In this document: positions 32,968 to 36,036 of the stretch, in pieces
Position numbering within the stretch: position 1 is the stretch's first letter
How the letters are laid out: every line of letters begins with the position of its first letter
Source of the DNA: Methylobacterium crusticola
Lineage (GTDB): Bacteria > Pseudomonadota > Alphaproteobacteria > Rhizobiales > Beijerinckiaceae
Direction of reading: 5' to 3'
DNA: 36,036 nucleotides
Assembly (NCBI RefSeq): GCF_003574465.1
Contig: NZ_KZ984615.1
Coordinates: 6,837 to 42,872 of the forward strand
Program-made: the position numbers and the translations under genes
Notes under the pieces: generated by a model
The model's input: the letters and a program-made list of their open reading frames with translations, nothing else
Database searches by the model: none
Told to the model about the DNA's origin: nothing

Positions 32968-33403
32968 GCGGCCCCGCGGCCGCGGGCCAGGACGCCGGGC
33001 GCGCGCGGACGAAGGTTGAGCCCGTGCCCCCCGCAGGTCGGCGGCCGCTCCCGCCAAGCGGGCACCGTCACGGGCAAGCTTCGCCGCCCCGCAGGGCCTC
33101 CTCTGCTTGGCCGATCGACGAAATGCCCCAGAGGCAGGGAACCTGCGGACTGGACGCCAGTTGACCGACGATCATCAGCTCCGTCCGAGCTGGAATCGCC
33201 CGGGGAAGACCCCGCAACGGCCCGGCGCCGATGTGCGGGATGTCACCTCGCTGTTGCCCGCGCGTGTTTACCGTTTTCGCAACGGACACGCCTGTGGGGC
33301 GCAACTCTTCGGGCGCTCGCGACTTATCCATGGCAAGAGAGCGACGCCGGGCTCCGTTCCCCGGCCTTTCCCGCTCGACGGTCAACGAACAGGAATTCCG
33401 ATC
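32968..33403 (+). other. 436-base intergenic region, lower GC, regulatory
   Basis: No gene is supported here, although the frame of the next gene stays open from 33107. Base composition is less GC-biased than in the flanking genes. It holds a small dyad ACTGG-ACG-CCAGT (33149-33161) directly followed by TTGACC (33161-33166), which could be a -35 element, but no convincing -10 follows. It probably carries the promoter and leader of the small secreted gene at 33404. Confidence 0.4.
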
Positions 33404-33682
33404 ATGCGTGCGCGACCCGGCGCCCGGCTGCCTCTGCTCGCCCTTCTGGCCCTCGCGGCCGGCCTGACGCTCGCGGGCGGCGCCCAGAATCCGGCGGCGG
33501 CGGCCCCCGCGGTGGACAAGGCGCCCGCCAAGACGTCGGGCCGCGCGCCCGCCCGGGACGTCACCACGACGGCCTCGGCCACCGCCGAGGACGCCGACGA
33601 CGCCAACTGCACCACCTCGCGCAAGCGGCTCTGGCTCGACGGCGAGGGCTGGATCGTCCGCCGCGTGACCACCTGCCGCTGA
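33404..33682 (+). CDS. Small secreted protein of unknown function
   Basis: Protein of 92 aa with a signal peptide (about residues 1-24; charged start, then LLALLALAAGLTLAGG) and a Thr/Ala-rich linker. The C-terminal 25 residues are compact, with two cysteines bracketing a Trp-rich stretch (NCTTSRKRLWLDGEGWIV to the final CR), so a disulfide-closed hairpin is likely. AGGAA lies 8 bases before the ATG, which decides the start against longer upstream options. A strong hairpin follows 26 bases after the stop. I do not recognise the family. Confidence 0.65.
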   Translation: MRARPGARLPLLALLALAAGLTLAGGAQNPAAAAPAVDKAPAKTSGRAPARDVTTTASATAEDADDANCTTSRKRLWLDGEGWIVRRVTTCR

Positions 33683-33708
33683 CGCGGCGCCCCCCACGCC
33701 ATCGCCCT

Positions 33709-33758
33709 GACGCAACAAGAGGGCCGGCTCCCCGGGGAGCCGGCCCTCTTGTTGCGTC
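33709..33758. terminator. 50-base perfect palindrome, terminator
   Basis: Two 25-base arms meet with no loop (centre between 33733 and 33734). On the plus strand the second arm includes CTCTTGTTGC, a weak T-rich stretch. It follows the small secreted gene and should end its transcript; being symmetrical it may also stop reading from the opposite MHS gene. Confidence 0.8.
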
Positions 33759-33782
33759 GTCGCGGGGTGCGTCGTCGCGGCG

Positions 33783-33847
33783 GCGGCCCCCCGCGGGAAC
33801 GGGGGGCCGCGCTCCGGCGGCTCCCCCGGCGGGCGGGGGGAGCCGCC
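33783..33847. terminator. Two further hairpins at the end of the MHS gene
   Basis: Perfect 10-base arms at 33783-33792 and 33801-33810, then perfect 12-base arms at 33816-33827 and 33836-33847. Both lie just after the MHS transporter stop (minus strand), so they probably terminate it. No T-run is present. Confidence 0.6.
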
Positions 33848-33854
33848 CGTCCGT

Positions 33855-35555
33855 TCAGCGCGCGACCTCGCCCTCGTCGCTGAAGATGTCCCGGTCCTTG
33901 GTCTCGGGCACGAACAGGAGCCCGATCACGAAGGTCATCAGCGCGATCACGATCGGGTACCAGAGGCCGTAGTAGATGTCGCCGGTCTGGGCCACCATCG
34001 CGAAGGCGGTGGCCGGCAGGAGGCCGCCGAACCAGCCGTTGCCGATGTGGTAGGGCAGGGACATCGAGGTGTAGCGGATGCGGGTCGGGAAGAGCTCGAC
34101 CAGGGCGGCGGCGATCGGCCCGTACACCATCGTGACGAAGAGCACGAGGACGAACAGGAGCCCGACCACGCCCGCGACCTGCGGCCGGAAGATGTCGAAG
34201 GGATGGGACATCTTCACGATCTGGGCGTCGCCGCCCTTCGGGTAGCCGGCGCCCTGGAGGGCGGCGGTGGCGGCCTTGTTGAAGTCGGCCGCCGGTGTGC
34301 CCTGCGCGAAGGGCACGTCGGTGCCGTTGACCCGCACCACGGTCGGCTGGCCCGCCGGGCCCGTCTCGGTCGCGTACTTCACCGAGGACTTCGCCAGGAA
34401 GTCGCGGGCGAGGTCGCACGGCGCCGTGAACACCCGGGTGCCGATGGGGTTGAACAGGTTGCCGCACTCCTTGGGGTCGGCCACCACCGTGACCTTCACG
34501 GACTCGATGGCCTTCTCGAGGTTCGGGTTCGCCAGGGTGGTGATCTGCTTGAAGACCGGGAAGAAGCTGAGCGCCGCGATCAGGCAGCCGGCCAGGATGA
34601 TGGGCTTGCGGCCGATCTTGTCCGAGAGCCAGCCGAAGACCACGAAGAAGCCGGTCCCGAGCAGCAGCGACCAGGCGATCAGGAGGTTGGCGGTGTAGCC
34701 GTCGACCTTCAGGATCGATTGCAGGAAGAACAGCGCGTAGAACTGGCCGGTGTACCAGACCACGCCCTGGCCGGCGACGAGGCCCATGAGGGCGATGAGG
34801 GCGATCTTGGCGTTGCGCCACTGGCCGAAGGCCTCGGTGAGGGGGGCCTTCGAGGTCTTGCCCTCGTCCTTCATGCGCTGGAAGGCCGGGGATTCGCTGA
34901 GCTGCATCCGGATCCAGACCGAGACGCCGAGGAGCAGCACCGAGACCAGGAACGGGATGCGCCAGCCCCACTCGGCGAAGGCCGCCTCGCCCGTGAAGGT
35001 GCGCACCGCCAGGATCACGATGAGCGACAGGAACAGGCCGAGCGTCGCCGTGGTCTGGATCCAGCTCGTGTAGAAGCCGCGGCGTCCCTGCGGCGCGTGC
35101 TCGGCCACGTAGGTGGCGGCCCCGCCGTACTCGCCGCCGAGGGCGAGCCCCTGGGCCAGCCGCAGGACGATCAGGATGATCGGCGCCGCGATGCCGATGC
35201 TGGCGGCCCCGGGCAGGATGCCGACGATGAAGGTCGACAGGCCCATGATCAGGATCGTGACCAGGAAGGTGTACTTGCGCCCGACGATGTCGCCGACCCG
35301 CCCGAAGACCAGCGCGCCGAAGGGCCGGACCAGGAAGCCCGCCGCGAAGGCCAGGAGCGCGAAGATGTCCCGCGTCGCCGGCGGGTAGGACGAGAAGAAC
35401 TGGGCGCCGATGATGCCCGCGAGGGAGCCGTAGAGGTAGAAGTCGTACCACTCGAAGACGGTGCCGAGGGAGGAGGCGAGGATGACCCGCCTCTCCTCCC
35501 GGGTCATCGGGCGCGCGGGGTCGCTCGCGTGCCCGAGTGCGGTCGCTGTTGCCAT
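33855..35555 (-). CDS. MHS-family MFS transporter with a large central insertion
   Basis: Metabolite:proton symporter (566 aa) of the ProP/KgtP/ShiA type. TM1 carries the hallmark GTVFEWYDFYLYGSLAG (residues 31-47); the loop motifs GRVGDIVGRKYTF (85-97) and GWLSDKIGRKP (308-318) are both present, as are RLAQGLALGGEYGGA and FPTRIRYTSMSLPYHIGNGWFGG. Residues about 341-455 form an insertion with two cysteines (364, 380), probably extracytoplasmic. GGAGGA lies 7 bases before the ATG. Dicarboxylates, osmolytes or aromatic acids are possible substrates; the family does not narrow this. Confidence 0.9.
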   Translation of the reverse strand: MATATALGHASDPARPMTREERRVILASSLGTVFEWYDFYLYGSLAGIIGAQFFSSYPPATRDIFALLAFAAGFLVRPFGALVFGRVGDIVGRKYTFLVTILIMGLSTFIVGILPGAASIGIAAPIILIVLRLAQGLALGGEYGGAATYVAEHAPQGRRGFYTSWIQTTATLGLFLSLIVILAVRTFTGEAAFAEWGWRIPFLVSVLLLGVSVWIRMQLSESPAFQRMKDEGKTSKAPLTEAFGQWRNAKIALIALMGLVAGQGVVWYTGQFYALFFLQSILKVDGYTANLLIAWSLLLGTGFFVVFGWLSDKIGRKPIILAGCLIAALSFFPVFKQITTLANPNLEKAIESVKVTVVADPKECGNLFNPIGTRVFTAPCDLARDFLAKSSVKYATETGPAGQPTVVRVNGTDVPFAQGTPAADFNKAATAALQGAGYPKGGDAQIVKMSHPFDIFRPQVAGVVGLLFVLVLFVTMVYGPIAAALVELFPTRIRYTSMSLPYHIGNGWFGGLLPATAFAMVAQTGDIYYGLWYPIVIALMTFVIGLLFVPETKDRDIFSDEGEVAR

Positions 35556-35758
35556 GGGGTTTCCTCCTTCTCGCGCGGGCCTTGTGATCCGCACGGCCTT
35601 GTCTCGCCGTGTCGGACCGGGCGGCGGCCCGCCGCCGCCTCGCGGATCCCGTGCACGCGGCAGGGACCGGCGCCCGGGTGGCGACGCCATCGGGCACCGG
35701 GCCGCGGTGACGCCCCGATGGTTAAGCCAGGGCGGGCATCCGGCCCAATCGACAATTC

Positions 35759-35784
35759 GTCGTGAGACTTAGGTCGTGAGACTT
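35759..35784. repeat. 12-base direct repeat upstream of the MHS gene
   Basis: GTCGTGAGACTT occurs at 35759-35770 and again at 35773-35784, with a 2-base spacer. It is about 200 bases upstream of the MHS start. Tandem half-sites of this kind can bind a response regulator, but none is identified. Confidence 0.5.
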
Positions 35785-35789
35785 CCGTA

Positions 35790-35820
35790 GGCCCCCGGCC
35801 GCCCGGCGCGGCCGGGGGCC
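35790..35820. terminator. Hairpin in the 35556-35937 intergenic region
   Basis: Perfect 11-base arms GGCCCCCGGCC (35790-35800) and GGCCGGGGGCC (35810-35820), loop 9 bases. Both flanking genes read away from here, so a terminator role is doubtful; it may be a leader structure. The rest of this 382-base gap holds only the direct repeat noted above, and I see no gene in it. Confidence 0.35.
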
Positions 35821-35937
35821 CGCCGGGCGGCGGGCGGCCTGCGCACTCTGCCACGGCTGGCGCCGGGCGGGCCGGCGGAACGAGGATGGGGACCGGGCGT
35901 TTGACGAGCGCAGCGCCGGCCGAGGGACACGAAACGC

Positions 35938-36036
35938 ATGCGTCGCGACCTGTTCGGGCTCGGGCTCGCCGCCGTCCTGGCGGGCGCCGGCGCCGGCGCG
36001 GAGGCCCGGCCGGCCGGCGGGCCGGGCGGCCCGCAC
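35938..36036 (+). CDS. Start of an exported protein, cut by the window edge
   Basis: Only 33 codons are visible. They begin MRRDLFGLGLAAVLAGAG, a signal-like sequence with an arginine pair and a hydrophobic stretch that ends at GAEA, and continue into a Gly/Pro-rich stretch. GAGGGA lies about 12 bases upstream. Product unknown because the mature part is outside the window. Confidence 0.45.
   Translation, partial: MRRDLFGLGLAAVLAGAGAGAEARPAGGPGGPH

Noticed and set aside
31699..33057. 452-residue minus-strand frame opposite the MFS transporter
   Set aside because: Glu/His/Arg-rich shadow sequence, no domain, and the plus-strand frame has membrane segments and MFS motifs.
33107..33403. Upstream extension of the small secreted protein
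   Set aside because: The extension would bury the signal peptide; AGGAA before the ATG at 33404 and the signal sequence directly after it favour the short form.
35705..35755. Sigma-70 promoter for the MHS gene on the minus strand
   Set aside because: A TTGGGC and TTAACC pair at 17-base spacing can be drawn, but both boxes are far from consensus.
1..36036. Mobile elements, attachment sites, CRISPR, tRNA or rRNA genes
   Set aside because: No transposase, integrase, regularly spaced repeat array or tRNA-like cloverleaf was found by eye; the repeats seen are all short tandem copies.

Overview
The window is about 36 kb of very GC-rich DNA with tightly packed genes, many GTG and TTG starts, and repeated 4-base stop/start overlaps. 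Gene content and codon use fit an alphaproteobacterium. A squalene-type C30 carotenoid locus beside FadR-type GntR, DctA and MHS genes points to Methylobacterium or a close relative. That placement is inference from gene style, not from a marker gene. I see no rRNA, tRNA, CRISPR array, transposase or phage gene.

Layout. (1) 310-5037, plus strand: a five-gene ABC importer of the urea/short-chain-amide type (binding protein, two permeases, two ATPases), preceded by a sigma-54-like promoter and closed by a strong hairpin. (2) 5131-10742, plus strand: amidase, DeoR-type regulator, M20 carbamoylase-type amidohydrolase and two adjacent 312-residue choline-kinase/APH-fold kinases. It faces a minus-strand SDR and a second amidase (10767-13015). 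Together these look like a nitrogen-scavenging route: import an amide or ureido compound, hydrolyse it, phosphorylate a product. The substrate is unknown. (3) 13071-21643, minus strand: a carotenoid-glycolipid locus in three coupled blocks: CrtN/CrtI-type oxidoreductase plus DUF2141 protein; ABC exporter ATPase and permease plus a secreted histidine phosphatase; a second CrtN/CrtP-type oxidoreductase plus acyltransferase plus glycosyltransferase. (4) 21773-25166: housekeeping and small genes (SpoU methyltransferase, MaoC hydratase, short CDF-type transporter, metallophosphoesterase, small secreted protein). (5) 25285-27545: GntR/FCD regulator and a DctA dicarboxylate symporter, with a second sigma-54-like promoter and a palindromic operator. 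(6) 27631-31612: a signal-less ModA-like binding protein coupled to a pterin carbinolamine dehydratase (minus), then a divergent nitrate/sulfonate-type ABC importer (plus). (7) 31741-35555: an MFS transporter, a small secreted protein, a set of strong hairpins, and an MHS-type MFS transporter on the minus strand. A truncated exported ORF starts at the right edge.

Two themes run through the window. Two sigma-54-like sites sit before nitrogen/carbon uptake genes. Short tandem duplications (units of 12 to 27 bases) recur in gene ends and leaders. Most long antisense ORFs here are GC-driven shadows and were left out.
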